Positions 20,384 through 30,718 of a DNA stretch of 64,000 bases are shown piece after piece (positions within the stretch are counted from its first letter, which is position 1; every line of letters starts with the position of its first letter). Under the pieces are notes generated by a model. It did not search any database. It was given only the letters and a program-made list of their open reading frames with translations, and had not been told where the DNA came from. Source of the stretch: Vulcanisaeta distributa JCM 11216 (lineage in GTDB: Archaea; Thermoproteota; Thermoprotei; Thermoproteales; Thermocladiaceae); contig NZ_BBBI01000007.1 in assembly GCF_001315985.1 (NCBI RefSeq), positions 60,378 to 124,377 on the forward strand, written 5' to 3'. Both the position numbers and the translations under genes were made by a program.

Positions 20384-22225
20384 ATGGATCCGATATCACT
20401 ATCTATAATAGTACTGGCCCACTGGTTACTTAATCAACCTGTGGCACCTGGTGAGGACTCATACCTAGTGTTCACTGTGTTCAACCCAACGCAGACCTAC
20501 CTATTCAACATGACCATAACCATAAACTCATCATTAATAACGCCGATTTACTACGTTAACTCATCATCAAATTACTGCCAAATACCCGTTGTACCACCTG
20601 AGGGTAATAGTTCGTGCATTGTCTATGTACAGGTTGATCCTGACGTGCCCATGGGCATATACGAAGTTCCTATAACGGTTAATTACACCGAGGTTAACAT
20701 AACGACTACCGTTAAGCCCCTCATTACTTATCAGACTATTTCGATTCCAGTAACCACCCTAGTCACCACCATGCTTTATAATAATACGCCAATAATCACC
20801 GGGGGGGTCAAGACCGTGCCTGTGACCATACAGATACCAACAGTAATGGGGGGGTCGATACCCTCAATAACCACTTCCCAGTCCTCAGAGAGTGTTAATA
20901 CGAACGTTTCCATCCCCATACTTGGTTATACCGGTTTTGAGGCGACGGCCATGATAGGTACGCCAGATAATGTGGTTCAGGCATTACCTGGGTCCTACGT
21001 GCCCATTACGATATACCTAACTAACTACGGAAATACCCCTGTCTATAATGTCACGGTTACCCTACTATCAGCACCACCGCAGCTCGATATAGTAAACACC
21101 ACGCAACACCTTCCAGCCCTACCGCCAGGCCAACCAGTGCCATTGACATTTTACGCATACGTGCCCAGTTACATACCGCAGGGTAACTACACACTGGAGC
21201 TCAGGGTTGATTACTTCACGGGCGTTGATGATATGATCAACGCAACACTGGTGGTTCCTCAGGAACCCATTGTCTATATTCAGTCCATAGCCACAAACCC
21301 ACCCGAGGTATTCCAGAGCTACCCAATGGCTCAGTTAATACTGAGCATTGTTAATATTGGGTCTGGGATTGCCTATAACGCTGCGCTCTTCATAAATGGT
21401 TCAGGCGTGTCACCATTAATAAGTATGCCGTTGATACTCGGTGCAATACCACCTGGCCAGCCGATACAGTTAACTGTGCCCATAAGCCTACCAAGCGATC
21501 CAGGTAATTACACGGTGGGCATATCCATAACATATGACGGTGGTTCAACAACGAGGTATTTCCAACTAAATGTAAGGCCTAGGGCGAACCTAATTGTTGT
21601 GGGTGTTAGTTATCCACAGCCACCAACCCCCCCATCAGACCTAGGTGCACTACTCAGTACGATTACATCACCAACATTATCACCTGGTGCTTCTAAGGTT
21701 CCAATAACAATCACGATAATGAATGAGGGACCAGTCGAGGCTAAGAACGTGATGGTGACTATATCCACGGGCCAGGTAATACAGCCTCACGTATCATCGA
21801 GCAACCCACTTTCGGCATTAACGGCATCAGAGGCATTCATTGGTGATCTAGAACCGGGTCAGGAGATAAACGTGACTTTCCTGGTGGATGTTGATTCAAA
21901 CGCTAGACCTGGCACCTATCCCTTGGTGCTGACTTTCGTGTGGAATCAGACGGGTTCGCTATACCCATTAACTGAGTCTGTGACGACCTACGTAACGGTA
22001 AAGCCAGCACCAAATGTTTTGCTTTGGATTGTTCTCATACTAATAATAGTCGTGATTGTAATAGGCATATTCGCAGCCATAAGGAGACGTAGGTCGGGCA
22101 ATAATAACCGTGGGCTGCAGGTCTCCTACGGCAACCAGGGACCAGGTAATTACCAGAGCAGGCTAGTGAATTATGAAGTGCTCTGTGGCGGTGATGGTGG
22201 GTGCGTGGACGTGGAGTTGGTCTAG
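20384..22225 (+). CDS. Membrane-anchored surface protein with CARDB/COG1361-like repeats
   Basis: About 613 residues from ATG 20384. A short hydrophobic N-terminus is followed by repeated Ig-like units rich in Asn-x-Ser/Thr sites; repeat marks include VYNVTVTLLSAPPQ, AYNAALFINGSG and AKNVMVTISTG, each after a phrase like PGQP. Near 550 a single membrane helix (NVLLWIVLILIIVVIVIG) leads to a basic tail RRRRSG. The body should face outside. Related proteins are often encoded beside membrane exporters, as here. The last 25 residues look odd and may follow a small frame error. Confidence 0.75.
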   Translation: MDPISLSIIVLAHWLLNQPVAPGEDSYLVFTVFNPTQTYLFNMTITINSSLITPIYYVNSSSNYCQIPVVPPEGNSSCIVYVQVDPDVPMGIYEVPITVNYTEVNITTTVKPLITYQTISIPVTTLVTTMLYNNTPIITGGVKTVPVTIQIPTVMGGSIPSITTSQSSESVNTNVSIPILGYTGFEATAMIGTPDNVVQALPGSYVPITIYLTNYGNTPVYNVTVTLLSAPPQLDIVNTTQHLPALPPGQPVPLTFYAYVPSYIPQGNYTLELRVDYFTGVDDMINATLVVPQEPIVYIQSIATNPPEVFQSYPMAQLILSIVNIGSGIAYNAALFINGSGVSPLISMPLILGAIPPGQPIQLTVPISLPSDPGNYTVGISITYDGGSTTRYFQLNVRPRANLIVVGVSYPQPPTPPSDLGALLSTITSPTLSPGASKVPITITIMNEGPVEAKNVMVTISTGQVIQPHVSSSNPLSALTASEAFIGDLEPGQEINVTFLVDVDSNARPGTYPLVLTFVWNQTGSLYPLTESVTTYVTVKPAPNVLLWIVLILIIVVIVIGIFAAIRRRRSGNNNRGLQVSYGNQGPGNYQSRLVNYEVLCGGDGGCVDVELV

Positions 22226-22234
22226 AGGGCGAGT

Positions 22235-23660
22235 ATGACGTTGCTATGCATGGCGTGCAACGGCGATACTGGTCACACTAACACTTGTTGTTATGTATAC
22301 AGAGGGTATGTTGGTACCATCACTACCGACTATTCAAAAGGACATGAACATATCCACCGCCGACGCCTCCTGGATACTATCCATATACATCCTCATGGGT
22401 ACATTATCCTCGGCAATAATGGGTAAGCTTGGTGATATGTTTGGGAAGAAGAGAATGCTCATGGTAACGATGATTACGTACACAATTGGTGCCCTCATTA
22501 CGGGATTCTCAACAAACTACGGAATGCTCCTGGTGGGTAGGGCATTACAGGGCGTTGGCATGGCAATGATGCCCCTAGCCTTCGCCCTAGTTAGGGAGGA
22601 GTTCCCACCGCGTATGATACCGCAGGTCCAGGGATTAATAAGCGCCATGTTTGGCGTTGGTATGGCGGTGTCGCTACCACTCGGTGCCTATGTTTCTCAA
22701 ACCCTTGGCTGGCAGGCCACGTATCACACAGTCTACCCATTTATATTGATTGAGGACTTAATGGTTTACCTATACATCAGGGAAAGCAGGATTAGGAACC
22801 CACAGCCGATTGACTGGGTCGGCTTATTCCTACTCTCTGCATCATTAGCCAGTGGTTTAATAGCCGTGACGGATGCGCCGACCTATGGCTGGACTGACCC
22901 ATTAGTAATATCATTACTCATACTCTTTGTGCTTGGCTTTGGAGTATTCATACTATATGAAACAACAGTTAATTATCCACTGGTTCCTATTAACCTATTG
23001 GGCAATAGAAATGTCATGGCGGCCAACATAGGCGTTGCCCTGGCTGGTTTCGCCCTATTCCTAATGGCTCAGGCCCTAACATACCTGCTCGAGTCACCTC
23101 AACCACTTGGATATGACCTGTCAATACTGAATGCAGGTATTATGATGATACCCATGGCCGTTGTCCAAATGATAGTTGCGCCGATAGCTGGTAGAGTCAT
23201 TACGAGTCTCGGCGCAAAGAAGTTGGCGGTTATTGGTTCATCAATAGCCATAATCGGCCTATTAATGCTAACATACACGGCATTTTATGGCTTATCATAC
23301 GTGATAGGGTCAATGTCTGTGTTATCTGCCGGTATTAGTATGGTTAATGTTGCCGTAATAAACATACTGGTGTTCTCAGTGGGTAGGAGGAACATGGGCT
23401 TAGCCACGGGCTTAAATTCCGTGTTTAGGAACATAGGCGGTGCATGGGGACCAGCGGTGGCTGGTTCGTTAATGAGTATGTACCAGGCCTCGGTACTAAT
23501 CTCATTAAGGCCATTACTATGGATAACATTACCTGCCAAGTTCTCCTATCAATTAATGTTCATTATAACTACGGTTCTCTACGTAATGGCAATAATAGTC
23601 ATTGTGACATTGACACGCGAGGTATTCGTGAAGGGTGAAATAAGGGCTCTCGAGGCTTAG
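22235..23660 (+). CDS. MFS drug-efflux-type transporter (EmrB/QacA-like)
   Basis: About 470 residues with around fourteen hydrophobic stretches. Signature features are LVPSLPTIQKDM in helix 1 and ILMGTLSSAIMGKLGDMFGK, the motif A loop between helices 2 and 3. The clear frame starts ATG 22293, but in-frame codons before it read ATAILVTLTLVV, so the true start is probably near 22235 with a one-base error between. It begins ten bases after the surface-protein gene, so the two likely act together. Its stop overlaps the end of thiL by three bases. Confidence 0.85.
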
Positions 23661-24642
23661 GTACTTGACCAACCAATGAAGTAGTCCCAACCCCCTATAC
23701 CTAAGTATTGAGCCTTTAAAATAAACACCGTTACCATCCTCAACAGTTGCAAACGGCTTAAACCCGAGCCCCTCAAACTCAGGTATGCAATTCCCTTTTA
23801 TTGAGAATACTGGTAGGAATTCCTCACCGCCATTAAACACTACCTCCTCAATATTGATGCCCGTGATACTACTTACGGAGTTTAGGAACTCATCATTAAC
23901 AGGTAATTCATTGACCACTATCTTAACGCCACCATCTATAGACATGGTCCAGAGTACCTTGCCAAGCCCATCACTTGAGTCCATACTAGCTGAAATACAG
24001 TCCCTATACCGCAGTAGGTCATTTAACATGCCCAACTCAGGCTTAGGTCTCCTCAATATTTCAATACCTTCCCTAACGGCTTTTATATCAATCCACTTAT
24101 CAAGCTCGTTGTTATAGTATAATTTGAAGACAAGGCCCGTATAGCCAAAGCCAGGTCTTGTAACTAATGCGTCACCAACTCTGGGTTTCCTACCTATAAT
24201 ACCAGCCAATGGCTTACCCACGGCGGTGACGTCGATCACGTCGTCAAGACCCTCATTCAAATCGCCGCCGAGGTACTTCACACCTAGGTAATTGGCTCCC
24301 TCCTTAAGTCCATTAATCAGTTCCCTGAACTCATCAATATCTGAGTCGCCCCCTCATTGTTATGGAGACGACAGCATAAAGCGGCCTGCTTAACTTTACA
24401 AGGAAGTCACTGCCCACCGCAGCCATGGCCTTCCAACCCATGTCAAAGTAGGTCATGAAGGGCATTCTGGATGTTGATAGCGAGAGGCCATCAACCTTTA
24501 TGGCTAAGGTATTACCATCAATTTCCATGAACTCTAGGTCATTATCCTCACTGGTATTAATGATATTCCTAATGATACTTATTAAGTTCGTTTCCCCAAC
24601 ACCCTTTAATGGCTTCCTAACCATAGGTAGAAGCGCGCTCAT
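23657..24642 (-). CDS. thiL: Thiamine-monophosphate kinase, two frameshifts
   Basis: About 328 residues starting ATG 24642. The N-terminal half holds NTLAIKVDGLSLSTS and SITMRGDSD; the frame breaks at 24350 (five C for four). The C-terminal part has SMDSSDGLGKVLW and FNGGEEFLPVF, the ATP and substrate regions of the ThiL/PurM fold. At 23691 four rather than five C gives the family ending RGWDYFIGW. It phosphorylates thiamine monophosphate to the active diphosphate. It converges on the MFS gene; the two stops overlap. Confidence 0.88.
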
Positions 24643-24677
24643 TGAGAGTTATAAGGAATTAGTGTTTTATGGCTAAA

Positions 24678-25112
24678 TCACTGGGTCACTTCCTCAAGGA
24701 ACTTTAAAACATCCTCAGGACCACTACTCTGTTTAATCAATCCCCCCCAAAGCTTTGAATCCCTACATAACCTATACCTAATAATACTCCTACTACTGTC
24801 AACCTGCAGATAACCAGAATCGCTAAGTTGCTTAAGTACGTGCTTAACAAGCGTGAGCACCACGGGTATTGCGTCATTAAATTCGGCATACTCGAGTATC
24901 TTTTTAGGTGTGAAGCTCACGCAGGTACCCCCCCTTGCGTACTTAACAGCCACCCACAGGCCCCCCCTCGCGACCAACTCCTCGATTTTCTTGAAATCTG
25001 CGTAAATATTTGTTATCTGGGTCATTAAGTAGACGTAGACAGCTGGATTTAAAGGGTTCATGATTAGGTACGTATACGTAATAGCCCTGTATATCCAGGC
25101 ATAAATATGCAA
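24678..25112 (-). CDS. Hypothetical protein with winged-helix look
   Basis: Up to 144 residues; an internal ATG (MNPLNPAVYVY) would give 127. The second half (VVLTLVKHVLKQLSDSGYLQVD, then IIRYRLCRD) resembles a winged helix and wing, so a DNA-binding role is possible. Three seven-C runs lie inside, so residues such as RGG may carry an extra Gly. Located 36 bases before thiL on the same strand. No family named with confidence. Confidence 0.5.
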   Translation of the reverse strand: MHIYAWIYRAITYTYLIMNPLNPAVYVYLMTQITNIYADFKKIEELVARGGLWVAVKYARGGTCVSFTPKKILEYAEFNDAIPVVLTLVKHVLKQLSDSGYLQVDSSRSIIRYRLCRDSKLWGGLIKQSSGPEDVLKFLEEVTQ

Positions 25113-25168
25113 TAAATATGCCTGTACCTAGGGCTTCCCATGGGGGGGCATAAATAACTACCCACGGC

Positions 25169-26076
25169 TTATAAATTAGTTAGAATCATGTGAGGACCCG
25201 CTAATAATAAAGCAGTTATTGATGAAGCCACAATCACTGCCGATACGAGTAAGTTTACATCCTCATTCTCAAGGTCATAACTACCCATAATCCTTATAGT
25301 CCTCTCGCCACACACGTGAACCTCCCTATCAGTCATGACACCACACCTTGGGCATCTATACTTAGGCTGAAATAACGCTCCAAAGATACTATCAAGAACC
25401 TCACCTAAATAGCCAAGGACCAGGACTATTACGGTAAGCCAGGTATTCACGGAATTAATATAACCCAGGGACTTGAGTAAATACTGAATTCCTAAGTACG
25501 TAAGTGCTATCGTGGACGAACCGAGAAATGAGCTTAGCTCTCCTAGCAATGTAACGCCACCAGATACTCCAGGGTCCACGGTAATCCAGGGCCTCGTTAT
25601 TAACCTTGGCCTTGACTTACTAAGAACGCCTAACTCGGAGGCCCAGGTATCTGCATTTGAATAGCGATGCCCGTTACCGCAGCCGTGGAGAATAATTGAT
25701 ACATCGATACGTCATGGCTTAGGTAAGCCATGCCGGCGAGTAATGCCAATGCACTGGGTATTAGGCCAACAGCTAATACCTGCTTCCAATTTCTCCCTCT
25801 AACGTCCTCCGCCGTCCCAAGTTCCTCCTTTCTCTCAACACCGATTTTGGTAAGGGCGCTCGAGCTGCCCAGGAAGACTATGAATGGTACTATTGAGGAG
25901 GGCCCGCCGAGCAGTATCATGAAGCCCACGAGCGCCGATGGTATAACAGCGTCCCTCGTTATTACCTTGATTCTCAGGGCAGCGTATGTTAATGCTAATG
26001 ATATGATTAATGCCGCAATTACAATTAATGAATACATAATTGCCACATTGACTATACTCATAATTTGTTCATGCAT
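25169..26076 (-). CDS. DUF92 / COG1836 integral membrane protein, one frameshift
   Basis: About 300 residues and seven or so membrane helices from ATG 26076. The family motif NADTWASELGVLSKSRPR is spelled across the break near 25660, followed by RPWITVDPGVSGGVTLLG, a strong match to the TIGR00297 group. A cysteine pair CPRCG with a later CG sits in a loop near residue 235. The function of the family is not known; the motif resembles cytidylyl- or prenyl-transfer membrane enzymes. Monocistronic by the look of its neighbours. Confidence 0.82.
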
Positions 26077-26250
26077 CAGTTAAATACTCAATAAGGTTTT
26101 TTAAGTATTATTTCAATAACTTAGGGATTTGCCGTAATTTATGCCCATGATGAGTCAGAGTTACGCAGATTAGTGACGAGAACATACCCGGCTGAATCCA
26201 ATCCCTTAAATAGGACACAAAGCTAATTAATTTTGGAAGAAGAAAAAGAT

Positions 26251-26260
26251 ATTTATATTA
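26251..26260 (+). promoter_or_regulatory. TATA-like box before the Elf1-like gene
   Basis: ATTTATATTA lies 20-29 bases before the ATG at 26280 (11-20 before the GTG at 26271), favouring the ATG as the leaderless start. Confidence 0.45.
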
Positions 26261-26279
26261 AGATTTAGTTGTGGCTTCG

Positions 26280-26735
26280 ATGGGTCGTAGGAGGAAAAGC
26301 CGTAAGAAGTTAATGCTTAAGCCTAAGAAGACCCTGCCCAAAATATTCACGTGCCCGCATTGTGGTGCTCCATTGGTTAACGTGAAGATTGATAAGAAGG
26401 AGGGGGGGAAGGTACTGGTTAACTGTGGTAGTTGCGGCCTTGAGGCTGAGTTCAATTACATACCTGGTCTACTCCCCCCCGTGGATTACTTCAATAAGTT
26501 CGTGGATCTTTATTACCAGGGTCAGATAAAGCCTAAGAGGGAGGTTACGGTGTCTTTAACGCAATTAACGACTAAGTCAAATCCACTACTTAGTGAGGTA
26601 AATGAGAATCAGGAAGAGAAATTAACGGAATCCCTTAACGAAGGTGGTGAGGAATTTGGCGAGGGTAGTACCGAGGAGGTCTATAGTGAGGAGGAGGGCG
26701 AGTATATCGAGGATACCGGATATACTGAGGAGTGA
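26280..26735 (+). CDS. Elf1-like zinc-ribbon transcription elongation factor
   Basis: 151 residues from ATG 26280. A basic start (MGRRRKSRKKLMLKPKK) leads to a four-cysteine ribbon, CPHCGAP and CGSCGLEAEF, with VKIDKKEGGKVLVN between, closely like archaeal and eukaryal Elf1. The C-terminal third is strongly acidic (EEFGEGSTEEVYSEEEGE), as in the yeast protein. Elf1 rides with RNA polymerase through chromatin. Runs at 26402 and 26474 may add a Gly and a Pro. Confidence 0.82.
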   Translation: MGRRRKSRKKLMLKPKKTLPKIFTCPHCGAPLVNVKIDKKEGGKVLVNCGSCGLEAEFNYIPGLLPPVDYFNKFVDLYYQGQIKPKREVTVSLTQLTTKSNPLLSEVNENQEEKLTESLNEGGEEFGEGSTEEVYSEEEGEYIEDTGYTEE

Positions 26736-26768
26736 TATTTAAAATACAAGAATTAATTATCATCCCTA

Positions 26769-27542
26769 ATGGGCGTTAAGGAATACCTACTGAAGCGTAT
26801 TGCTGAGGTTGGCACAATACACATGACATTACTCGACCCGGATAAGGTCACTGCAAGGGAATTTAAGGAATTAGCATTGATGGTTCAAGAATACGGTAGT
26901 GATGCATTGATGGTAGGTGGTTCATTAGGCATATCCGAGGGCCAACTCGATGAGTATCTAAGCACCATTAAGGATTCTTTAAAAATACCCGTTATTCTAT
27001 TCCCAGGCAGTGTAGCGAATCTGAGCAAACATGCTGATGCGGTATTCTTCCTAAGCGTGCTTAACAGCACCGATCCATACTTCATAGTTGGCGCCCAAAT
27101 ACAGGCCTCAGTACTGCTGGTAAAGAGGTTTAGGAACCTGGAGCCAATATCGTTGGCATACATAATTGTTGGTGATGGTGGTGCCGTCGGTTACGTAAGT
27201 AATGCAAGGCCAATACCCTATGATAGGGATGACATCGCCCTAGCCTATGCGTACGCGGCCCAGTTAATGGGATTTGACATGATATACCTCGAGGCTGGCA
27301 GTGGTGCTCGTGAATCCGTGAGACCAAGGATGGTTTCTAGGGTGAAGAAGCTTGTTAGTAAGCCTTTAATTGTTGGTGGTGGTATTCGAGATCCTGAGAG
27401 GGCCTCTGAGCTTGCCTTAGCTGGCGCTGATGCGATAGTTACTGGTACGATAATTGAGGAAAAGCCTGAATTAATTAAGGACATTATAAGGGCCGTTCAT
27501 GAGGGTGGAATTACAAGGAAGAGGAATTTAGAGGGGAATTAG
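26769..27542 (+). CDS. Geranylgeranylglyceryl phosphate synthase
   Basis: 257 residues, TIM-barrel type. MTLLDPDKVTAREF near the N-terminus, DALMVGGSLGIS, IYLEAGSGA, VGGGIRDPERA and DAIVTGTIIEE match the group II GGGP synthases. The enzyme joins geranylgeranyl diphosphate to sn-glycerol-1-phosphate, the first committed step in archaeal membrane lipid synthesis. Follows the Elf1-like gene by 33 bases. The last bases overlap the tail of the convergent Sec61 beta gene. Confidence 0.95.
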   Translation: MGVKEYLLKRIAEVGTIHMTLLDPDKVTAREFKELALMVQEYGSDALMVGGSLGISEGQLDEYLSTIKDSLKIPVILFPGSVANLSKHADAVFFLSVLNSTDPYFIVGAQIQASVLLVKRFRNLEPISLAYIIVGDGGAVGYVSNARPIPYDRDDIALAYAYAAQLMGFDMIYLEAGSGARESVRPRMVSRVKKLVSKPLIVGGGIRDPERASELALAGADAIVTGTIIEEKPELIKDIIRAVHEGGITRKRNLEGN

Positions 27543-27701
27543 GAACTTAAGGATTATTACTAGTAGTGAAATCGCGATACCAAGAAAAATAACCAACTGC
27601 GGGCTTACCTTGATCCTCTCGATTTCCTTAGCCTCATTAAACTTAACCAGTCCAGCGGCAATGAATGGCGACATACCGGATGTACGCCTACGCCTAGGCA
27701 T
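27528..27701 (-). CDS. Preprotein translocase Sec61 beta / SecG
   Basis: 57 residues from ATG 27701: MPRRRRTSGMSPFIAAGL, then a short amphipathic stretch (VKFNEAKEIERIKVSPQ) and one membrane helix near the C-terminus (LVIFLGIAISLLVIILKF). The RRRTSG and SPFIAAGLVKF pattern is diagnostic for crenarchaeal Sec61 beta, a tail-anchored partner of SecYE. Ends TAA 27528, inside the end of the convergent lipid synthase gene. Confidence 0.92.
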   Translation of the reverse strand: MPRRRRTSGMSPFIAAGLVKFNEAKEIERIKVSPQLVIFLGIAISLLVIILKFLIPL

Positions 27702-27755
27702 TATTTATGGTCTTATTCCGGGAGATTAAAAACTTATCTTCACCAAAACCAATAA

Positions 27756-28341
27756 TTACTCCACTGGATCTAGTGGTTCAATGCGAACATCGGAGTCACG
27801 ACCAGGGGGGGAGGCTTAATCATAGAGTTGCCATTTGGGTCCTCGATAATTATCCTAAACCTAAACTCACCCTGAAGCGCCTCTGCACCTTGTACTTAAA
27901 CTCCCTCAGTCTACGTATGCTCTCCTCATTATCCTCATTAAGAACCTCCATCCTCTCCGCAACATCGATCATCCTTAGTAGTAGGCCCTCGACCGTAGTT
28001 ATCATGGCCTCCGCATCAGGCCCTGGATCGATGTCAAAGCCAAGTTCGGGACTGCTTATTCTCGCGGTCTTCGACCTGAAAATATAGGTCCTATAAACGT
28101 CAGTATCATCCTTAACCTCGTACATTATCCTAGATGGGCCCCCCCTGGAGTTAAGGTATTGTATATCAATCCTCTTATAACCGCAGTGATCACATTGATT
28201 ACTGTATAGTATTAAGTCACCGAAGGCTGGGTCACTATACAGGATCTCAATTACATGAAGCGTGTCTTTACCGCATACTGGGCACTTTTCAATTCCTGTA
28301 TAAATCACCCTACCGTGAATGCCCACATCGTAATTGCTCAT
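27756..28341 (-). CDS. ZPR1-type zinc-finger protein, two frameshifts
   Basis: About 195 residues from ATG 28341. A C4 zinc finger is formed by CPVCGKDT and CDHCGYKR, followed by the ZPR1 beta-rich domain (ISSPELGFDIDPGPDAEA). The frame breaks near 27876; GGG for GG gives RALQGEFRFRIIIEDPNGNS, the conserved ZPR1 ending. The seven-run at 27798 corrected to five leads to a stop at 27756. In eukaryotes ZPR1 chaperones elongation factor 1A; archaeal homologues likely share this. Confidence 0.85.
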
Positions 28342-28451
28342 TGAAGATCATGGCCTAATCCCAGTATTTATTACTATCCTTAATTTGCATCATTCCCTGG
28401 ATACTATGAGTAAGTCATCTTTAAAAGGGGCTGTTTCATACGTGATTTTTA

Positions 28452-28764
28452 ATGAGCTCAATAACGCCAAGTAGGTGGCTTGCAGCCCTTGGTATTGTAG
28501 CCGTGATGGTACTTGTATTATTCATAATGGGGTTCTGGTACGCGGTCTACACACCCGGTGTTGTGCCATCGTGTTCAGGGTCATTCACATTGATGGAAAT
28601 CCTCACATTAATATTATCAATCTCGGGAGTTTACTTACTAATAAATTACCTGAGTAGGGGGCAATGTAAGTGATATATTGCTGGTGATTTTCGCGGCTGC
28701 CCTCGTGATATTTGCAATGAGTTTCTATTTATTGTCTGTCTCGCCATACGGCGCCATGTGTTAA
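28452..28764 (+). CDS. Small three-helix membrane protein, one frameshift
   Basis: With four rather than five G at 28657 the frame runs from ATG 28452 through RGNVSDILLVIFAA to TAA 28764, about 103 residues. Three membrane helices are seen: LAALGIVAVMVLVLFIMGF, LMEILTLILSISGVYLLI, and LLVIFAAALVIFAMSFYLL. Two cysteines, PSCSGS in the first loop and the final AMC, could face each other. No family recognised. The HIT gene follows 34 bases later. Confidence 0.55.
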
Positions 28765-28798
28765 GTCTTAAAAATAATCGTAATGAGCGTTTATCGCT

Positions 28799-29219
28799 AT
28801 GGACTGTGTATTTTGCAGGATAATTAAAGGTGAGGAACCTGCCTACGTGGTTTATGAGGATGACTATGTAATAGCCATACTCGATAAGTACCCAATAAGT
28901 AGGGGGGGCCACACGCTTGTCATGCCAAAGAGACATTATAGGGATATAACCGAGATACCGAGTAATGAGTTATGCCATGTAATAATGGTTACAAAGGCAG
29001 TGGCGATGGCAGTAATTAAGGCATTGAATGCGCCTGGGGTGAGGATTGTCCAGAATAATGGTGCCGAGCCGGCCAGGTTATCTTCCATATACACTTTCAC
29101 GTAATACCAATGACGGGGGGGCACATGGTAGGTAGGCATTATTTAACTGAGGAGGAGGGTCGTGAAGTATCTGGGTTATTGTCTAGGGCCATCAAGGAAG
29201 TACTTAGTAATATGGGTTA
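28799..29219 (+). CDS. HIT-family nucleotide hydrolase, one frameshift
   Basis: About 140 residues from ATG 28799. CVFCRIIKGEEPA, the substrate loop HTLVMPKRH and, after adding one G near 29070, the catalytic HIHFHVIP are seen. The family usually has PxSxGHTLV; here GGHTLV comes from the seven-G run at 28902, so one Gly is likely false. HIT proteins hydrolyse dinucleoside polyphosphates or aminoacyl-adenylates. Ends TAA 29219. Confidence 0.9.
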
Positions 29220-29253
29220 ACCTTTTATACTAAGTTATAATTAATTATTCTCA

Positions 29254-29454
29254 ATGGAGGTATTTGGCCTAACACTAACCCAGGTAATAAGCATAATTGG
29301 GCTCTTCGTACTCGGCCTACTGGTGGGCATATTAATAAGGAGGTTGATTGGCGTAGCCCTTGTACTACTGGCCATAGTAATACTGGCCATGGCCCTGGGC
29401 TATCTAAGCCCATCAACCTGGTTTCGCTACTTCACTATGCAGGTTATACAATGA
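29254..29454 (+). CDS. Small membrane protein, 66 residues
   Basis: Two hydrophobic helices, VISIIGLFVLGLLVGILI and VALVLLAIVILAMALGYL, separated by a basic RRL turn, then a short polar end. No family recognised. Its stop overlaps the ATG of the next small gene (ATGA at 29451), implying joint translation and perhaps a two-part membrane complex. Confidence 0.55.
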   Translation: MEVFGLTLTQVISIIGLFVLGLLVGILIRRLIGVALVLLAIVILAMALGYLSPSTWFRYFTMQVIQ

Positions 29455-29552
29455 GTATTGCCTACTCAAAGGTTCAGCAGTTCACGGTGGCGATCCCATA
29501 CTCATCACTGGCATTCATAATAGGTCTCATCATTGGCCTAATAAAGGGTTAA
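29451..29552 (+). CDS. Very small membrane protein, 33 residues
   Basis: Starts ATG 29451 overlapping the previous stop. MSIAYSKVQQFTVAIPYSS then a single helix SLAFIIGLIIGLIKG. It is too short for most gene finders, but the stop-start overlap supports it. Its end overlaps the end of the convergent gene at 29549 by a few bases. Function unknown. Confidence 0.4.
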   Translation: MSIAYSKVQQFTVAIPYSSLAFIIGLIIGLIKG

Positions 29553-30121
29553 TTGAGGTAGGAGACCCTCAGGTTTGACCTATATAGGAAGTCGAGGAAC
29601 GAGTCAAAGGCATTATTCAGGTATTGAGGCCTATAGACAAGTGCCTCGTTATTACTTATGAATACGAATCCAGTACGTGGTGGAAGTTCATCAGTATGCA
29701 TGTCCATTAGGTCTGCAAACTCTTCACTGGGTCTGTGCATTATTACAATGACTCTATCCTCACGTGAGTGGTAATTCAGGGCTCTCCTGCTGGGTACAAT
29801 CCATGGATAAAGCATTATCAGCTCCCTACCACCCTCGCCAAACACGGTATAGACAATACCACACCTGGCAACCCTGCTATAGGAGTATTGACCGTGAGGA
29901 CTTAGGACCCTCCTCATATACCTAGCGCTGGAGTCCTTCATTTCATGAATCACGGCTCTAAGCTCCCTCAGGTCAATGGCTGGGTTAAGTATGAGCTCAC
30001 CAATCGAGCCATCCAATACACCATCAATCCTCACACTGTGGATGAGCTCTTTAAAGTCAATGCCATAAATAGCCCTAAACAACCAACCAATGGGCCTTGA
30101 ACTAAAGGCTGCTGATTCCAC
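29549..30121 (-). CDS. Hypothetical protein, 190 residues
   Basis: Starts GTG 30121, six bases after the stop of the gene behind it. Soluble, with a beta-rich middle (GIVYTVFGEGGRELIMLYPW, VIVIMHRPSEEF) and a closing phrase FVFISNNEALVYRP. No catalytic motif recognised. Together with the upstream gene it forms a two-gene unit of unknown role, convergent on the small membrane proteins. Confidence 0.55.
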   Translation of the reverse strand: MESAAFSSRPIGWLFRAIYGIDFKELIHSVRIDGVLDGSIGELILNPAIDLRELRAVIHEMKDSSARYMRRVLSPHGQYSYSRVARCGIVYTVFGEGGRELIMLYPWIVPSRRALNYHSREDRVIVIMHRPSEEFADLMDMHTDELPPRTGFVFISNNEALVYRPQYLNNAFDSFLDFLYRSNLRVSYLN

Positions 30122-30126
30122 AGCAA

Positions 30127-30703
30127 TTAACTCAAGGGTATTAAGCTGCCCAGTTGCTCCCTGACGTCAGGTACTGAAACGACGCCCCCCCATCTCAAGT
30201 AGTCTAGGTATTAAGTACTCAGGTACGAACAGGACATCCTTATTCCTATGCATTAAAATGCCGGCTCTTACCAACTCGGTGATTACGTCCTCATTAAAGC
30301 CCATGAGCCTGAACTGAACCCTAAGGACACCTTCATCGCCCCCCCAAGCCCCCCCATGTACTTAACCAATGCGTATGCCGCATTGCCGAAACCCCCCCCT
30401 AACCTTACCCATTGAATGGTCAGCCAATAACTCATAAAACCTCCTAATTTTACTGCTCACGTCCTCCCCCCCAAGCAATGACACAAGCTCTCTAGCCCTT
30501 TTAAGCACGTCCATGTACCTGTCACCATACCTCAAATTAAAGTCCCGAATTAATGCCTCTTCATCTTTCGCATCATAATTAATCAGTTGATATGCTCCCT
30601 CCAGTACGTCAATGCTTATTTGCTCGTTCACAACAATTATTACTAGGGCTAATAGGGTTTTAAATAGCGCATTGTCCCTTAAAATCACGTGAAGCCCCCC
30701 CAT
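30127..30703 (-). CDS. Hypothetical protein, several run errors
   Basis: About 190 residues when the G runs at 30393, 30345, 30335 and 30185 are corrected: MGGLHVILRDNALFKTL, then RRFYELLADHSMGKVR, GFGNAAYALVKYMG, VQFRLMGFNEDVITELV, KDVLFVPEYLIPRLLE and the end VREQLGSLIPLS. The pattern of small helices followed by a charged wing suggests a winged-helix regulator, but this is a guess. The start region abuts the divergent moeA gene with only 15 bases between the ATG codons. Confidence 0.5.
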
Positions 30704-30718
30704 GAGTATAAGTTCGTG

